Shown one piece after another: positions 1 through 10,494 of a DNA stretch of 64,000 nucleotides. Origin of the DNA: Pseudomonas sp. BSw22131. Lineage in GTDB: Bacteria > Pseudomonadota > Gammaproteobacteria > Pseudomonadales > Pseudomonadaceae. Where the stretch lies: NCBI RefSeq assembly GCF_026810445.1, contig NZ_CP113949.1, forward strand, positions 3,844,001 to 3,908,000, in the 5' to 3' direction. The notes beneath the pieces are model-generated. The model was not told the origin of the DNA and searched no databases. It worked only from the letters and a program-made list of their open reading frames with translations. How positions within the stretch are numbered: position 1 is the stretch's first letter; each line of letters starts with the position of its first letter. Position numbers and translations under genes: made by a program.

Positions 1-930
1 GCAGATATGGGATTGGGAGACGAGAAAGTCGCGAAGGCCGCCAGTCAGGCGCAGCGCTTGCTGGAGAAAAACATTCCACTGCTGATTCACGGCGAAACGG
101 GTGTCGGCAAAGAGGTCTTCGTCAAGGCCCTGCATCAGGCGAGCTCGCGTTCGCAGCAGCCGTTGATTGCCGTCAACTGCGCAGCGATTCCGTCCGAACT
201 GGTCGAGGCTGAGCTGTTCGGCTACGAAAAAGGTGCCTTCACCGGCGCTCACCACAAAGGCAGCATCGGGCTGATCCGCAAGGCCGACAAAGGCACTCTG
301 TTTCTGGACGAGATCGGCGACATGCCGCTGCCAGTTCAGGCAAGACTGTTGCGGGTGTTGCAGGAACGCTGCGTGCAGCCGCTGGGCAGCAGCGAGTTGT
401 ATCCGGTGGACATTCGGGTAATTTCCGCCACCCATTGTTCGTTGCGCGAACAGGTGCAGAGCGGGCACTTCCGTCAGGATTTGTATTACCGAATCAGCGG
501 GCTGAACCTTGAGCTGCCGCCGTTGCGCGAGCGCACTGATAAAGCCGCGCTGGTACGACGGATCTGGGAGCAACATCGGGAACCTGAGCAAACAGCCGGA
601 TTCGACGCGCAAGTGATGGCACTGTTCGAACGCCATCCGTGGCCTGGCAACTTGCGTCAGTTGAGCAACGTTATTCAGGTGGCGTTGGCGCTGGCTGACG
701 ACGAGGTGATTTCGGCAGAGCACTTGCCGGAGGATTTTTTCGCGGATATGGAGATGGGCAGCGATTTCTCACAGCCCGGCGAAGCGCTGAATGCCAAAGC
801 GAATCTGGCCTCGGCAGCGGATTTGAGTGAGTTGTTGCAGGAGAGCGGCGGGAATATCTCCCACCTGGCCAAGCGGTTGGGCGTTAGCCGCAATACGCTT
901 TACAAGCGGCTGCGCGAGCAGGGGTTTTGA
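1..930 (+). CDS. sigma-54-dependent Fis-family activator (AcoR-like), 5' end outside window
   Basis: This is the C-terminal part of a bacterial enhancer-binding protein that activates sigma-54 promoters. The reading frame is open to base 1, so the N-terminal sensory part lies outside the window. The visible part starts just before the AAA+ domain. Walker A reads GETGVGKE (about nt 91-114), the sigma-54 contact loop reads GAFTGA (about nt 235-252), and Walker B reads GTLFLDEIGD. The last ~45 residues form a Fis-type helix-turn-helix (NISHLAKRLGVSRNTLYKRL). The run-in ADMGLGD and the whole AAA+ region resemble AcoR-type regulators of acetoin/glycerol metabolism. The ligand cannot be assigned because the sensor domain is missing. 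The product family is firm; the AcoR sub-assignment is inference. Confidence 0.9.
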   Translation, partial: ADMGLGDEKVAKAASQAQRLLEKNIPLLIHGETGVGKEVFVKALHQASSRSQQPLIAVNCAAIPSELVEAELFGYEKGAFTGAHHKGSIGLIRKADKGTLFLDEIGDMPLPVQARLLRVLQERCVQPLGSSELYPVDIRVISATHCSLREQVQSGHFRQDLYYRISGLNLELPPLRERTDKAALVRRIWEQHREPEQTAGFDAQVMALFERHPWPGNLRQLSNVIQVALALADDEVISAEHLPEDFFADMEMGSDFSQPGEALNAKANLASAADLSELLQESGGNISHLAKRLGVSRNTLYKRLREQGF

Positions 931-961
931 TTTGAGGTCGGCGGCGTCTGCAATGACGTCT

Positions 962-1020
962 TTCGCGGGCAAGCTCCTACAGTTGAATGCGATCCCTTGT
1001 AGGAGCGCGCTTGCCCGCGA
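962..1020. repeat. REP doublet (inverted pair)
   Basis: Two inverted copies of the Pseudomonas REP-type palindrome: TCGCGGGCAAG-CTCCTAC at 963-980 and GTAGGAGCGCGC-TTGCCCGCGA at 999-1020. They lie between the convergent activator gene and cysS, where such doublets commonly sit and can act as transcript ends. Confidence 0.85.
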
Positions 1021-1040
1021 TGGGTGTTTGACGCCGATGA

Positions 1041-2423
1041 TCAATCCGCCAAACGCCAGGTCGTCACGCCCTTGCCGTCTTCCAGCACAACGCCCATGTC
1101 GGTGAGCTGGTCGCGAACCCGGTCCGATTCTGCCCAGTTCTTGTCGGCACGCGCCTGCAGACGCGCCTGAATCAACGCCTCCACTTCTGCCGCATCGACA
1201 CGGCCTTCAGCGCCTGCACGCAAGAAATCGTCTGCCTCCAGCTGCAACACGCCCAACACACTGGCGAGCTGCTTCAAACGTGCTGCCAAACCGGCAGCAG
1301 CGGCCTTATCGCTTTCGCGCAGACGGTTGATCTCGCGCACCATCTCAAACAGCACGGCGCACGCTTCCGGCGTGCCGAAGTCATCGTTCATTGCCGCTGT
1401 GAAACGCTCGACGAACGCTTCGCCACCCGAAGGCTCGGCCAGCGGCAAGCCGCGCAACGCGTGGTAGAACCGCTCCAGCGCCGACTTCGATTCCTTCAGG
1501 CTGTCTTCGGAATAGTTGATCGCGCTGCGGTAGTGACTGGACACCAACAGATAACGCACCACTTCCGGCTGATACTTTTCCAGCACATCGCGAATGGTGA
1601 AGAAGTTGTTCAAGGACTTGGACATCTTCTCGCCATTGATGCGAATCATGCCGCAATGCAGCCAGGCGTTGGCATAGGTCTTGCCGGTGGCCGCTTCGCT
1701 CTGGGCGATTTCGTTCTCATGGTGCGGAAACTCGAGGTCGCTGCCCCCGCCATGAATATCGAACGTCTCACCCAGGCAGCAGGTGGACATCACCGAGCAT
1801 TCAATGTGCCAGCCCGGACGCCCGGCGCCCCACGGCGATTCCCAGCTTGGCTCTCCCGGCTTGACGCCTTTCCACAGCACGAAATCCAGCGGATCGTCTT
1901 TGGATTCGTCCACTTCGATGCGCGCGCCGATGCGCAAATCTTCGATCTTCTTGCGCGACAGCTTGCCGTAACCGAGGAACTTGCCCACGCGGTAATACAC
2001 GTCGCCGTTGCCCGGCGCGTAGGCGTAACCCTTGTCGATCAACGTCTGGATCATGTCATGCATGCCGCCGATGTAATCGGTGGCACGCGGCTCCATGTCC
2101 GGCTTGAGGATGTTCAGGCGCGCTTCATCTTCATGCATCGCCTCGATCATGCGCGCGGTCAGAGCATCGAACGCTTCGCCGTTTTTATGGGCGCGGCTGA
2201 TGATCTTGTCGTCGATGTCAGTGATGTTGCGCACATACGTCAGGTCGTAGCCGCTGAAACGCAACCAGCGCGTGACCAGATCGAACGCCACCATGCTGCG
2301 GCCATGGCCCAGGTGGCAGTAGTCATACACCGTCATCCCGCAGACATACATGCGCACCTTGTTGCCATCCAGCGGCTTGAAGACTTCTTTGCTCTTGGTG
2401 AGCGTGTTGTAGATCGAAAGCAC
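1041..2423 (-). CDS. cysS: cysteinyl-tRNA synthetase
   Basis: Class I aminoacyl-tRNA synthetase that charges tRNA-Cys in the cytoplasm. The 460-aa length is normal for the family. The HIGH signature is HLGH (residues 37-40) and the KMSKS loop is exact (266-270). The zinc ligands of the active site are visible at C28, C209, H234 and E238. It lies 24 bp downstream of glnS on the same strand, so the two synthetases are probably co-transcribed, as is usual in Pseudomonas. The start ATG at 2423 is supported by the conserved N-terminus [10 protein letters not shown]. Confidence 0.98.
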   Translation of the reverse strand: MLSIYNTLTKSKEVFKPLDGNKVRMYVCGMTVYDYCHLGHGRSMVAFDLVTRWLRFSGYDLTYVRNITDIDDKIISRAHKNGEAFDALTARMIEAMHEDEARLNILKPDMEPRATDYIGGMHDMIQTLIDKGYAYAPGNGDVYYRVGKFLGYGKLSRKKIEDLRIGARIEVDESKDDPLDFVLWKGVKPGEPSWESPWGAGRPGWHIECSVMSTCCLGETFDIHGGGSDLEFPHHENEIAQSEAATGKTYANAWLHCGMIRINGEKMSKSLNNFFTIRDVLEKYQPEVVRYLLVSSHYRSAINYSEDSLKESKSALERFYHALRGLPLAEPSGGEAFVERFTAAMNDDFGTPEACAVLFEMVREINRLRESDKAAAAGLAARLKQLASVLGVLQLEADDFLRAGAEGRVDAAEVEALIQARLQARADKNWAESDRVRDQLTDMGVVLEDGKGVTTWRLAD

Positions 2424-2447
2424 GTTCTGCCCCTTACCTGTACCGCA

Positions 2448-4145
2448 TCAAGTCCACGAATCGCGCAGCGTTACCGTGCGATTGAATACCGGCTGGCCGG
2501 GTTTCGAGTCCTTGATGTCCGCGCAGAAATAACCTTCGCGTTCAAACTGGAAACGGTCTTCCGGCGCAGCTTCGCCCAACGAAGGTTCAGCACGACAACC
2601 GGTCAGGACCTGCAGCGAATCGGGGTTGATGTTCTCGAGGAAGCTTTGGCCGTCCTCGGCTTTCTCAGGGTTGGCCGAGCGGAACAAGCGGTCATACAGA
2701 CGCACTTCGCATTCGATGCTTTCAGCCGCCGGCACCCAGTGCACAACGCCTTTGACCTTGCGGCCTTCGGGGTTCTTGCCCAGAGTTTCAGGATCGTACG
2801 AGCAGCGCAGTTCGACGATGTTGCCGTCGGCGTCCTTGATCGCTTCATCGGCGCGGATCACGTAGCTGCCACGCAAGCGCACTTCGCCGTTCGGCTCTAG
2901 ACGCTTGTAACCCTTGGGCGGCTCTTCCATGTAGTCATCGCGGTCGATATAGATCTCGCGGGAGAACGGCAGCTTGCGCACGCCCTGTTCTTCCTGCTGC
3001 GGATGACGCGGCAGTTCGAGGTGATCGACCTTGCCTTCAGGGTAGTTGGTGATCACGACTTTCAGCGGGCGCAGCACGCACATGGCACGCGGGGCATTCT
3101 GGTCCAGATCCTGACGGATGCTGAACTCAAGCATGCCGAAATCGACCACGCCATCAGAGCGGTTGGTGCCGACCATTTCACAGAAATTGCGGATCGATGC
3201 AGGCGTGTATCCACGACGACGGAACCCCGACAACGTCGACATCCGTGGGTCGTCCCAGCCATGCACGTGCTTTTCATCGACCAGTTGCTTGAGCTTGCGC
3301 TTGCTGGTGATGGTGTAGTTGAGATTGAGGCGCGAAAACTCGTACTGACGCGGCTTGCTCGGCACCGGCAGGTTGTCGAGGAACCAGTCGTACAGCGGAC
3401 GATGGCTTTCGAACTCCAGGGTGCAGATCGAATGCGTGATGCCTTCGATGGCGTCCGACTGACCGTGGGTGAAATCGTAGATCGGGTAGATGCACCACTT
3501 GTCACCGGTCTGGTGGTGATGCGCGTGACGAATGCGATAAAGGATCGGGTCGCGCAGGTTCATGTTCGGCGACGCCATGTCGATCTTGGCGCGCAGCACG
3601 CGGGCGCCGTCTTCGAACTCACCGGCCTTCATGCGGGCGAACAGGTCCAGGTTTTCCTCGACGCTGCGCTCGCGGAACGGGCTGTTCTTGCCGGGCTCGG
3701 TCAGGGTGCCGCGGTATTCACGGGCCTGCTCGGGGGTCAGGTCATCAACATACGCCTTGCCGGACTTAATCAGCTCGACGGCCCAGTCGTGCAACTGGTC
3801 GAAGTACTGAGAGGCGTAGCGCACCTCGCCAGACCACTCAAAGCCCAGCCATTTGACGTCGCTCTCAATGGCGTCGATGTATTCCTGGTCTTCCTTGGCC
3901 GGGTTGGTGTCATCGAAGCGCAGATGAGTCACACCGCCGAATTCCTGAGCCAGACCAAAGTTGACGCAGATCGACTTGGCGTGACCGATGTGCAGGTAGC
4001 CGTTTGGCTCTGGCGGGAATCGGGTCACGATCTGGGTGTGCTTGCCCGAGTCCAGGTCTGCCTGCACGATCGGGCGCAGGAAGTTGGTGGGAATTGCAGG
4101 GCCTGCCTTTGAATTCGCAGCGGCGTCTTGAGTGGGCTTGCTCAT
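2448..4145 (-). CDS. glnS: glutaminyl-tRNA synthetase
   Basis: Class I synthetase that charges tRNA-Gln directly. The 565-aa length is slightly above the E. coli enzyme because of an extra ~25-residue polar N-terminus. The HIGH motif is HIGH (residues 52-55, in [14 protein letters not shown]), and the KMSKS-like loop is TSKRKL before HGWDDPRM. The anticodon-binding beta-barrels fill the C-terminal half. An AAGGA ribosome-binding site lies just upstream of ATG 4145. It is the first gene of the glnS-cysS pair and is divergent from ppiB. The 160-bp gap between the two holds both promoters. Confidence 0.98.
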   Translation of the reverse strand: MSKPTQDAAANSKAGPAIPTNFLRPIVQADLDSGKHTQIVTRFPPEPNGYLHIGHAKSICVNFGLAQEFGGVTHLRFDDTNPAKEDQEYIDAIESDVKWLGFEWSGEVRYASQYFDQLHDWAVELIKSGKAYVDDLTPEQAREYRGTLTEPGKNSPFRERSVEENLDLFARMKAGEFEDGARVLRAKIDMASPNMNLRDPILYRIRHAHHHQTGDKWCIYPIYDFTHGQSDAIEGITHSICTLEFESHRPLYDWFLDNLPVPSKPRQYEFSRLNLNYTITSKRKLKQLVDEKHVHGWDDPRMSTLSGFRRRGYTPASIRNFCEMVGTNRSDGVVDFGMLEFSIRQDLDQNAPRAMCVLRPLKVVITNYPEGKVDHLELPRHPQQEEQGVRKLPFSREIYIDRDDYMEEPPKGYKRLEPNGEVRLRGSYVIRADEAIKDADGNIVELRCSYDPETLGKNPEGRKVKGVVHWVPAAESIECEVRLYDRLFRSANPEKAEDGQSFLENINPDSLQVLTGCRAEPSLGEAAPEDRFQFEREGYFCADIKDSKPGQPVFNRTVTLRDSWT

Positions 4146-4305
4146 AAAATCCTTGAACTTACTAGTGGCTGCCAGGGTAGGCCGACTAAATCAAAGCGCT
4201 TATCATAGCCGAACCTGTCAAGACCCTGACAGCACGCAGTGACAAAACTGCCCCGGCTGGTTGAAAGAACAGCCCGCCACGAATTCCAGAAGAGCGACCA
4301 CGCCC

Positions 4306-4809
4306 ATGTCAAAAGTAAAGCTGACCACAAATCACGGTGACATCGTCCTGCAACTGAACGCCGAAAAAGCGCCGCTGACCGTCGCCAACTTCATCGACTA
4401 CGTCAACGCCGGACATTACGAGAACACTGTTTTTCACCGCGTCATCGGTAACTTCATGGTCCAGGGCGGCGGTTTCGAGCCGGGCATGAAAGAAAAGAAA
4501 GACAAGCGCCCGAGCATTCAGAACGAAGCCGACAACGGCCTGGCGAACAAAAAGTACACCGTCGCCATGGCCCGCACCATGGAGCCGCATTCGGCGTCCG
4601 CGCAGTTCTTCATTAACGTTGCCGACAACAGCTTCCTCAATCACAGCGGCAAGACTGTTCAGGGCTGGGGTTATGCGGTGTTTGGCGAAGTGATCGAGGG
4701 CACTGATGTCGTCGACAAGATCAAAGGCGTTCCCACCACGTCCAAAGCCGGCCATCAGGATGTGCCCGCCGAAGACGTGATCATCGAAAAAGCCGAGATC
4801 ATTGAGTGA
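4306..4809 (+). CDS. ppiB: peptidyl-prolyl cis-trans isomerase B (cyclophilin)
   Basis: Cytoplasmic cyclophilin-type proline isomerase, 167 aa. It carries the cyclophilin core [13 protein letters not shown], the substrate-binding [13 protein letters not shown] segment and the GYAVFGEV strand. An upstream in-frame codon at 4261 extends the frame, but ATG 4306 gives the conserved N-terminus [12 protein letters not shown] and is preferred. No signal peptide is present, which separates it from periplasmic PpiA. Its stop overlaps the GTG start of lpxH, so the pair is translationally coupled. Confidence 0.96.
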   Translation: MSKVKLTTNHGDIVLQLNAEKAPLTVANFIDYVNAGHYENTVFHRVIGNFMVQGGGFEPGMKEKKDKRPSIQNEADNGLANKKYTVAMARTMEPHSASAQFFINVADNSFLNHSGKTVQGWGYAVFGEVIEGTDVVDKIKGVPTTSKAGHQDVPAEDVIIEKAEIIE

Positions 4810-5534
4810 TATTGCTGATCTCCGATCTGCACCTGGAAGAACAGCGCCCGGACATCACCCGGGCGTTTCTGGATCTGCTGAGCGGTCGCGCCCGCGAAGC
4901 GAAATCCTTGTACATCCTCGGTGATTTTTTTGAAGCCTGGATTGGCGATGATGCGATGTCGCCTTTTCAGCGTTCCATCTGTGAGGCGCTTCGGGCATTG
5001 AGTGACAGCGGCACGCAGGTGTTTCTGATGCACGGTAATCGCGACTTCATGATCGGCAAGAGTTTCTGCAAAGCGGCAGGCTGCACGCTGTTGAGTGACC
5101 CCACTGTGGTGAACTTCAACGGTGAGGCCGTACTGCTGATGCACGGCGACAGCCTGTGTACCCGCGATGAGGCGTACCAGCGCATGCGTCGCTATTTGCG
5201 CAATCCGGTTACGTTATGGGTCTTGCGGCACCTGCCATTGAGCACCCGGCACAAGCTGGCCCGCAAACTGCGCAGTGAAAGCAAGACGCAAACCCGCATG
5301 AAAACCAACGACATCGTCGACGTCACGCCTGAAGAGGTGCCGCGGATCATGCGTGAGTACGGGGTGAAAACCCTGATCCACGGCCATACGCACCGCCCAG
5401 CCATCCACAAACTGCAGATCGGCGACGACACGGCGCAACGCATCGTGTTGGGTGACTGGGACAAGCAAGGCTGGACGTTGCAGGTGGATGAGCAAGGCTT
5501 TCAGCTCAGCGCGTTTGATTTTGTGGACGCGTGA
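4806..5534 (+). CDS. lpxH: UDP-2,3-diacylglucosamine diphosphatase
   Basis: Membrane-associated metallophosphoesterase of lipid A synthesis. It hydrolyses UDP-2,3-diacylglucosamine to lipid X and UMP. The 242-aa protein has the full calcineurin-like metal-site set: DLH (residues 7-9), [11 protein letters not shown] (39-49), GNRD (77-80), H113 in MHGDS, and HGHTHRP near residue 197. It starts with GTG at 4806, overlapping the ppiB stop by four bases (GTGA). The ppiB-lpxH pairing is typical of Pseudomonas. Confidence 0.96.
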   Translation: MILLISDLHLEEQRPDITRAFLDLLSGRAREAKSLYILGDFFEAWIGDDAMSPFQRSICEALRALSDSGTQVFLMHGNRDFMIGKSFCKAAGCTLLSDPTVVNFNGEAVLLMHGDSLCTRDEAYQRMRRYLRNPVTLWVLRHLPLSTRHKLARKLRSESKTQTRMKTNDIVDVTPEEVPRIMREYGVKTLIHGHTHRPAIHKLQIGDDTAQRIVLGDWDKQGWTLQVDEQGFQLSAFDFVDA

Positions 5535-5539
5535 TCCTT

Positions 5540-5625
5540 GTAGGAGCGCGCTTGCCCGCGATGGCTTTGTGTCAGACATCTTTCTTTGACTGAACAATCG
5601 CAATTGCGGGCAAGCGCGCTCCTAC
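5540..5625. repeat. REP doublet (inverted pair)
   Basis: Two inverted REP units, AGGAGCGCGCTTGCCCGCGA at 5542-5561 and its inverse at about 5605-5625, separated by a 43-bp spacer. They fill the gap between the convergent lpxH and emrB-like genes. Confidence 0.9.
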
Positions 5626-5647
5626 AGGGTCCGGCAGGGTCTTCGTA

Positions 5648-7180
5648 TCAATGCCCGCCACCCGGCGCAGCCTTGGCGCCAAACGGCGGTTTGGCCATCC
5701 AGACCACCAGGATCAGCGCAACGAACATCCAGCCCAGCATGTAGAAATAATCCACCGTGGACATCATGTACGCCTGGCTGGTGACGAGGCTGTCCAGTTG
5801 CGCGTAAGCCTGATTGCTCGACCCTCCCATGGTGTCCAGCGCATGCCGGGTAACCGGGTCATATACGCTGATGCTTTCGGTCAGGTAGGCGTGGTGCTGA
5901 TCGGCACGGCGAATCCAGATCCAGGTGGTCAGCGACGCGGCGAAACTGCCGCCCAGGTTACGCAAAAACGTCGCCAGCCCCGAGCCGTCAGCGATCTGCG
6001 ACGGAGGTAAGTCCGACATCAGAATGCTCAACGTCGGCATGAAGAACAGCGCAATCCCCGCCCCCATGAACAACTGCACCAGCGCGATGTGTTCGAAGTC
6101 CACCTGACTGGTGAACCCTGCGCGCATGAAGCAACTTGCGCCGATCCCCAGAAACGACAGCCCTGACAGCACCCGCAAGTCGAACTTGTTCGCGTATTTG
6201 CCCACGAACGGCGACATCAGCACCGGCAGAATGCCAATCGGCGCCACCGCCAGCCCCGCGTAAGTCGGCGTGTAGCCCATTTGCGTTTGCAGCCACTGCG
6301 GCAGGATCAGGTTGATCCCGAAGAACCCCGAATACCCCGCCACCAACGCGATGGTCCCGACCCGGAAGTTGCGGTAGGCAAACAGCCGCAGGTTGACCAC
6401 CGGATGCTCGTCGGTCATTTCCCAGATGACGAACGCCACCAGGCCAATCGCGGCGATCACGCTGCCAATGATGATGAAGTTCGACTCGAACCAGTCCATG
6501 TCGTTGCCTTTGTCGAGCACCACCTGCAATGCGCCGACGCCGATGATCAGCGTGATCAAGCCCACGTAATCCATCGGTTGACGACTGGTGGTAACCGGCC
6601 GTTCAGCCATTTGCTGACGGACCACGAACGCTGCAAACAGGCCAATGGGCACGTTGATGAAGAATATCCACGGCCAGCTGTAACTGTCGGTGATCCAGCC
6701 GCCGAGGATGGGCCCGGCGATAGGCGCCACCACCGTCACCATCGCCAGCAATGCCAGTGCCATCCCCCTTTTCGCTGGAGGATAGACGGCGATCAGCAGC
6801 GTCTGCGTCATCGGATACAACGGCCCCGCGACCACCCCTTGCAACACGCGAAAGCCCACCAACTCAGGCATGGAGGTCGAGATACCGCACAGAAACGACG
6901 CCATCACAAACAGGATCGTCGCCCATATGAAGAGCTTCACCTCACCAAAACGACGGCTGAGCCAGCCGGTCAGCGGCAACGCAATGGCGTTACTCACGGC
7001 AAACGAGGTAATCACCCACGTGCCCTGCTCCGAACTCACCCCCAGGTTGCCGGAGATGGTCGGCAGTGCGACGTTGGCAATCGTGGTGTCGAGCACCTGC
7101 ATGAACGTCGCCAGCGACAGCCCGATGGTGCAAAGCAACAGGCTGGGCGGCGTGAAAGAAGCGGGAGCGTCGTTACTCAT
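5648..7180 (-). CDS. emrB: DHA2-family multidrug exporter (EmrB-like)
   Basis: Inner-membrane proton-driven drug exporter of the major facilitator superfamily, 14-TM DHA2 branch, 510 aa. The N-terminus shows LDTTIANVALPTISGNLG, the classic EmrB motif in TM1, followed by WVITSFAVSNAIALPLTGWL. It is the last gene of the minus-strand operon marR-OMF-emrA-emrB and should form a tripartite pump with the upstream adaptor and outer-membrane channel. The substrate cannot be read from the sequence. Confidence 0.93.
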   Translation of the reverse strand: MSNDAPASFTPPSLLLCTIGLSLATFMQVLDTTIANVALPTISGNLGVSSEQGTWVITSFAVSNAIALPLTGWLSRRFGEVKLFIWATILFVMASFLCGISTSMPELVGFRVLQGVVAGPLYPMTQTLLIAVYPPAKRGMALALLAMVTVVAPIAGPILGGWITDSYSWPWIFFINVPIGLFAAFVVRQQMAERPVTTSRQPMDYVGLITLIIGVGALQVVLDKGNDMDWFESNFIIIGSVIAAIGLVAFVIWEMTDEHPVVNLRLFAYRNFRVGTIALVAGYSGFFGINLILPQWLQTQMGYTPTYAGLAVAPIGILPVLMSPFVGKYANKFDLRVLSGLSFLGIGASCFMRAGFTSQVDFEHIALVQLFMGAGIALFFMPTLSILMSDLPPSQIADGSGLATFLRNLGGSFAASLTTWIWIRRADQHHAYLTESISVYDPVTRHALDTMGGSSNQAYAQLDSLVTSQAYMMSTVDYFYMLGWMFVALILVVWMAKPPFGAKAAPGGGH

Positions 7181-7243
7181 CGCGAATCCTTTGACACTTT
7201 GAAGTCGCGCCAGCCCGAAGGCCGCCGCGTACGGATTGGCGAA

Positions 7244-8512
7244 TCAACGCTGGGCGGTTTTGCCGGTGGCAGCGCTGTTTTCGTGGATCAGGCGGTTGAT
7301 CAGCGTGTCGGCGTCGGCCAGTTGCTTCTCATACACGTTGGTGCTGAACGAGGCCTGTTTCGGCGGTTGCTGCGCCAGCACCGGGCCGCTCTGGTCGTGC
7401 AGATTGACGTCGACCACCGTCGACAGACCGATACGCAACGGGTTCTGAGCCAACTGATCCGGGTTGATATGGATCCGCACCGGCACCCGCTGCACGATCT
7501 TGATCCAGTTGCCGGTGGCGTTCTGAGCCGGCAGCAAAGCGAAAGCGCTGCCTGTCCCGGCGCCGACACTGTCGACCGTGCCGCTGTACTTCACGTCGCT
7601 GCCGTACAGATCGGCCTCGATGTCCACGGGCTGCCCGATGCGCATTTTGCCGAGCTGGGTTTCCTTGAAGTTGGCATCGATCCACAGCTGATTCAGCGGG
7701 ATCACCGCCATCAACGCCATACCCGGCTGCACCCGTTGCCCCAGTTGCACGGAGCGCTTGGCCACGTAACCGGTGACTGGCGCGATCAATGTGCTGCGCG
7801 CGCTGCTCAGATACGCCTGGCGCAACTGCGCGGCGGCCGCTTTCACGTCCGGGTGCGACGACACCTCGGTGTCATCCACCAGAGCGGTACTGGTCGCCAA
7901 CTGCTGCTGAAGGTTGTTCAGGGCATTTTGTGCGCTGGTCAGATCGTCTTTGGCGTGGGACAGCTCTTCCTGGGAAATCGCGCCACCGGCCGCCAGATTG
8001 CGCCGGCGATTGTAGTTGTCCTGGGCCTTCTTCACTTCCGCGCGCTGGGCGGCCATTTGCGCTTTCATGCCATCCACGTTGCTATAAAGTCCGCGCACCT
8101 GACGCACGGTGCGGGCCAGATTGGCCTCGGCGCTTTGCTGCGCGACTTCGGCATCGCTGGGATCGAACTGAATCAGCACCTGCCCTTCACGCACCAGATC
8201 GCCATCGTCGGCGCCAATGCTGACCACCGTGCCGGTCGATTGCGGGGTGATCTCCACCACGTTGCCGTTGACGTACGCGTCGTCGGTGCTTTCGTACCAG
8301 CGACCGTACATCTCGTACCAGGCCCACACACCCAGGCCGCCAAGGATGACGACCAGCGCCAGGCCGATCAGCAGCAGCTTGCGCTTGCGCGGATTGGCTT
8401 TGGGTGTGCTGTCGCCACCTGACGCTTTTGCGTCTTTGTGTTGATCGGGCACTTCTTTCTGATCGGGTGTTGCAGAGTGTTGTGAAGCGTTACTTTCGGA
8501 GGCAGTGGCCAT
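7244..8512 (-). CDS. emrA: HlyD/EmrA-family membrane fusion protein
   Basis: Periplasmic adaptor that links the EmrB-type exporter to the outer-membrane factor. The 422-aa protein has a hydrophilic cytoplasmic head, one TM helix at about residues 48-67 (LLLIGLALVVILGGLGVWAW), a biotinyl-lipoyl half-motif (VSIGADDGDLVREGQVLIQFD), a long alpha-hairpin coiled coil (about 125-220) and the beta-barrel. The segment APVTGYVAKRSVQLGQRVQPG is the second lipoyl half. It starts 10 bp after the OMF stop and ends 63 bp before the emrB start. Confidence 0.93.
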   Translation of the reverse strand: MATASESNASQHSATPDQKEVPDQHKDAKASGGDSTPKANPRKRKLLLIGLALVVILGGLGVWAWYEMYGRWYESTDDAYVNGNVVEITPQSTGTVVSIGADDGDLVREGQVLIQFDPSDAEVAQQSAEANLARTVRQVRGLYSNVDGMKAQMAAQRAEVKKAQDNYNRRRNLAAGGAISQEELSHAKDDLTSAQNALNNLQQQLATSTALVDDTEVSSHPDVKAAAAQLRQAYLSSARSTLIAPVTGYVAKRSVQLGQRVQPGMALMAVIPLNQLWIDANFKETQLGKMRIGQPVDIEADLYGSDVKYSGTVDSVGAGTGSAFALLPAQNATGNWIKIVQRVPVRIHINPDQLAQNPLRIGLSTVVDVNLHDQSGPVLAQQPPKQASFSTNVYEKQLADADTLINRLIHENSAATGKTAQR

Positions 8513-8522
8513 GACGATTACC

Positions 8523-10010
8523 TTACTTAGTCAGCGACGCAGTTGACGGGGCGGCGGATTCGCCGGGGGCGCTGGGCGCGAAACCGCCACCCAGGGCCTG
8601 CATCAACTGGATCGACAAATCGATGCGCTCTGCATTGAGGTCCGCCAGCTGGCGTTGCGATTGCAGAAGTTGTTGTTCAATGGTCAGCACATCGACGTAG
8701 TTGCCGATGCCCGAGGCGTAGCGCTGCGCGCCAGTCCCATAGGATTGCTTGATGACGTCGGTGGCGTGCTGGCGCGCATCGATCTGCGCACTGATCGAAC
8801 GCAACTGGCTGATGTTGTCGCTGACATCACCCAATGCCCGCACCAGGCTTTTGTTGTACTGGGCCACGGCGAGGTCGTAATCGGCATCTCGGGCGTCCAG
8901 ATCCGCACGCCGCCGACCGCCGTCGAACAACGGCAATGAAATGGTGGGCGCGACGTTGAAGAAGCGGCTCGCCGAACCGAACATGGCGTCACCGAGCAGC
9001 GACTCCACCCCCGCAGACGCACTCAGGTTGAGGTTTGGATAGAAGTTGGTCTTGCTGGCGACGATGTCTTTGCTCGCCGCCTCGACACGCCAGCGTGCCG
9101 CGACCAGGTCCGGACGACGGCCCAGCAATTCGGCCGGCAACGACGATGGCAGCGCGACAACGGCAGGCTTTAACACCTCAGGGCGGCTCAGTTCATTGGT
9201 TCGGTCCGGGCCTTTGCCCATCAGCACCGCGAGCTGGATTTTTGCCGTGCGCAGGCGCTTTTCTGCATCGACCAGCGACTCTTGCGAGCCTGCTGCCAGG
9301 CTTTCGGTCTGCTGGTATTGATACTCGCTGTCGATCCCGGAGGTCAGACGACGGCGCCCCAGTTCAAGCATCTGGGTGGTGCGCTTGAGGTCTTCGTCAG
9401 CCAGATCGCGCACGATGTACGCCTGACCGAGGTCGCTGTAGGCACGGGCGACGTCGGCTGCGAGGGTCAACTGCGCGGCCTGTTGATCGATCTGCGCAGC
9501 CCGCGCCTGGCCCAGCGCCGCTTCCCAGGTAGCACGCTGACCGCCCCAGAGATCGACGTTGTAATTGAACACGGCCGACAGACTGCGCACGGTGCCGTAG
9601 CGACCGCCCTGCCCGGTCGGGTCTTGCTCTCGATCAAGGCGCGAGCGGGAGATGCTGGCATCGGCATCCACTGTTGGCATGCGTGCAGCATCGGCGCCGT
9701 AGGCCTGGGCATTCGCCTGATGGGTACGTGCCGCCGCAACCTGCATGTCCGGGCTGTCGCGCAGGGCTTCGTTGATCAGACTGTCGAGCTGCGGATCGCC
9801 CAGGCTTTTCCACCAGTCACGTGCAGGCCATGCCGCAGGCGAAAGGTTGACGCCCTGCAGGCTGTTTTCGGCGCGCAGCGATTTGGCGTCAAGGGCAACG
9901 CCTTCGGTGTTCAGGCCACTGGAACTGGCGCAACCGGCGAGCATCAGCGCGACCATGATCACGCTCAAAGGAGTTCGCAGGGCTGATGTGTGTCTATGGA
10001 ATGTGTTCAT
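8523..10010 (-). CDS. outer-membrane efflux lipoprotein (NodT/OMF family)
   Basis: TolC-like outer-membrane channel of the efflux operon, 495 aa. A type II signal peptide ends in the lipobox LAGC with the lipidated Cys at residue 27. Two OEP repeats follow (about 70-260 and 280-470), including GRRPDLVAARWRVEAASKDI and SLPLFDGGRRRADL, typical of the NodT group. Its ATG overlaps the TGA of the marR gene (ATGA), which implies translational coupling. OprM-type numbering is not attempted. Confidence 0.93.
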   Translation of the reverse strand: MNTFHRHTSALRTPLSVIMVALMLAGCASSSGLNTEGVALDAKSLRAENSLQGVNLSPAAWPARDWWKSLGDPQLDSLINEALRDSPDMQVAAARTHQANAQAYGADAARMPTVDADASISRSRLDREQDPTGQGGRYGTVRSLSAVFNYNVDLWGGQRATWEAALGQARAAQIDQQAAQLTLAADVARAYSDLGQAYIVRDLADEDLKRTTQMLELGRRRLTSGIDSEYQYQQTESLAAGSQESLVDAEKRLRTAKIQLAVLMGKGPDRTNELSRPEVLKPAVVALPSSLPAELLGRRPDLVAARWRVEAASKDIVASKTNFYPNLNLSASAGVESLLGDAMFGSASRFFNVAPTISLPLFDGGRRRADLDARDADYDLAVAQYNKSLVRALGDVSDNISQLRSISAQIDARQHATDVIKQSYGTGAQRYASGIGNYVDVLTIEQQLLQSQRQLADLNAERIDLSIQLMQALGGGFAPSAPGESAAPSTASLTK

Positions 10011-10480
10011 TTTGCTGCGATCCGCGCCAGGGTGATGGGATCTTCGGCGGCCACCAGAATCCGGGTAAGCAGCTGCTCAAGTGTCGCAAGCTCTTCGACC
10101 TCGAGCATGCCGACCATCTCGTTCATGGCCTTGGCGCCAATGTGCGGCAGCAAGTCCGAAAGTTTTTTGCCTTCTTCCGTCAGCACCAGACGAACCTGCC
10201 GCCGGTCGGCGTCCGAGCGGGTGCGCTCGATCAACGCCTTCTGCTCCAGTCGATCAAGCATGCGGGTCATCGAACCGCTGTCCAGTGACAGCATGCGACA
10301 CAGCTCAGCGGGTGTGTCGGCACCAAACTGCGCGATCATCACCAGCACTTTGAACTGCGGTGCGGAGACGCAGTAAGGGGTGAGATGCGCCTCGAGAATG
10401 CGGTTTTTCAGCTGCTCGGTTCTGCCCAGCAACATGCCGAGCAGACTGCTGTGAAAATTATCGGGTGTGAAATGCGCCAT
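10007..10480 (-). CDS. MarR-family transcriptional regulator of the efflux operon
   Basis: Winged-helix MarR repressor, 157 aa, first gene of the efflux operon. The HTH region reads TPAELCRMLSLDSGSMTRMLDRLEQKALIERTRSDADRRQVRLVLTEEG-like (split here by memory of the family: recognition helix SGSMTRMLDRL, wing DADRRQVRL). Two identical palindromes lie in its own promoter, so autorepression of the whole operon is the straightforward inference. Inducer unknown. The fold and family are certain, and the target operon is strongly implied by position and overlap with the OMF gene. Confidence 0.93.
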   Translation of the reverse strand: MAHFTPDNFHSSLLGMLLGRTEQLKNRILEAHLTPYCVSAPQFKVLVMIAQFGADTPAELCRMLSLDSGSMTRMLDRLEQKALIERTRSDADRRQVRLVLTEEGKKLSDLLPHIGAKAMNEMVGMLEVEELATLEQLLTRILVAAEDPITLARIAAK

Positions 10481-10494
10481 GAATCACCAATTAT

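Noticed and set aside
1461..2900. 479-codon frame across cysS and glnS on the plus strand
   Set aside because: Crosses two real genes and their gap; artefact of codon bias.
6281..8422. 713-codon open frame antisense to the emrA and emrB genes
   Set aside because: His/Arg/Gln-rich translation typical of antisense frames; both opposite-strand genes are unambiguous.
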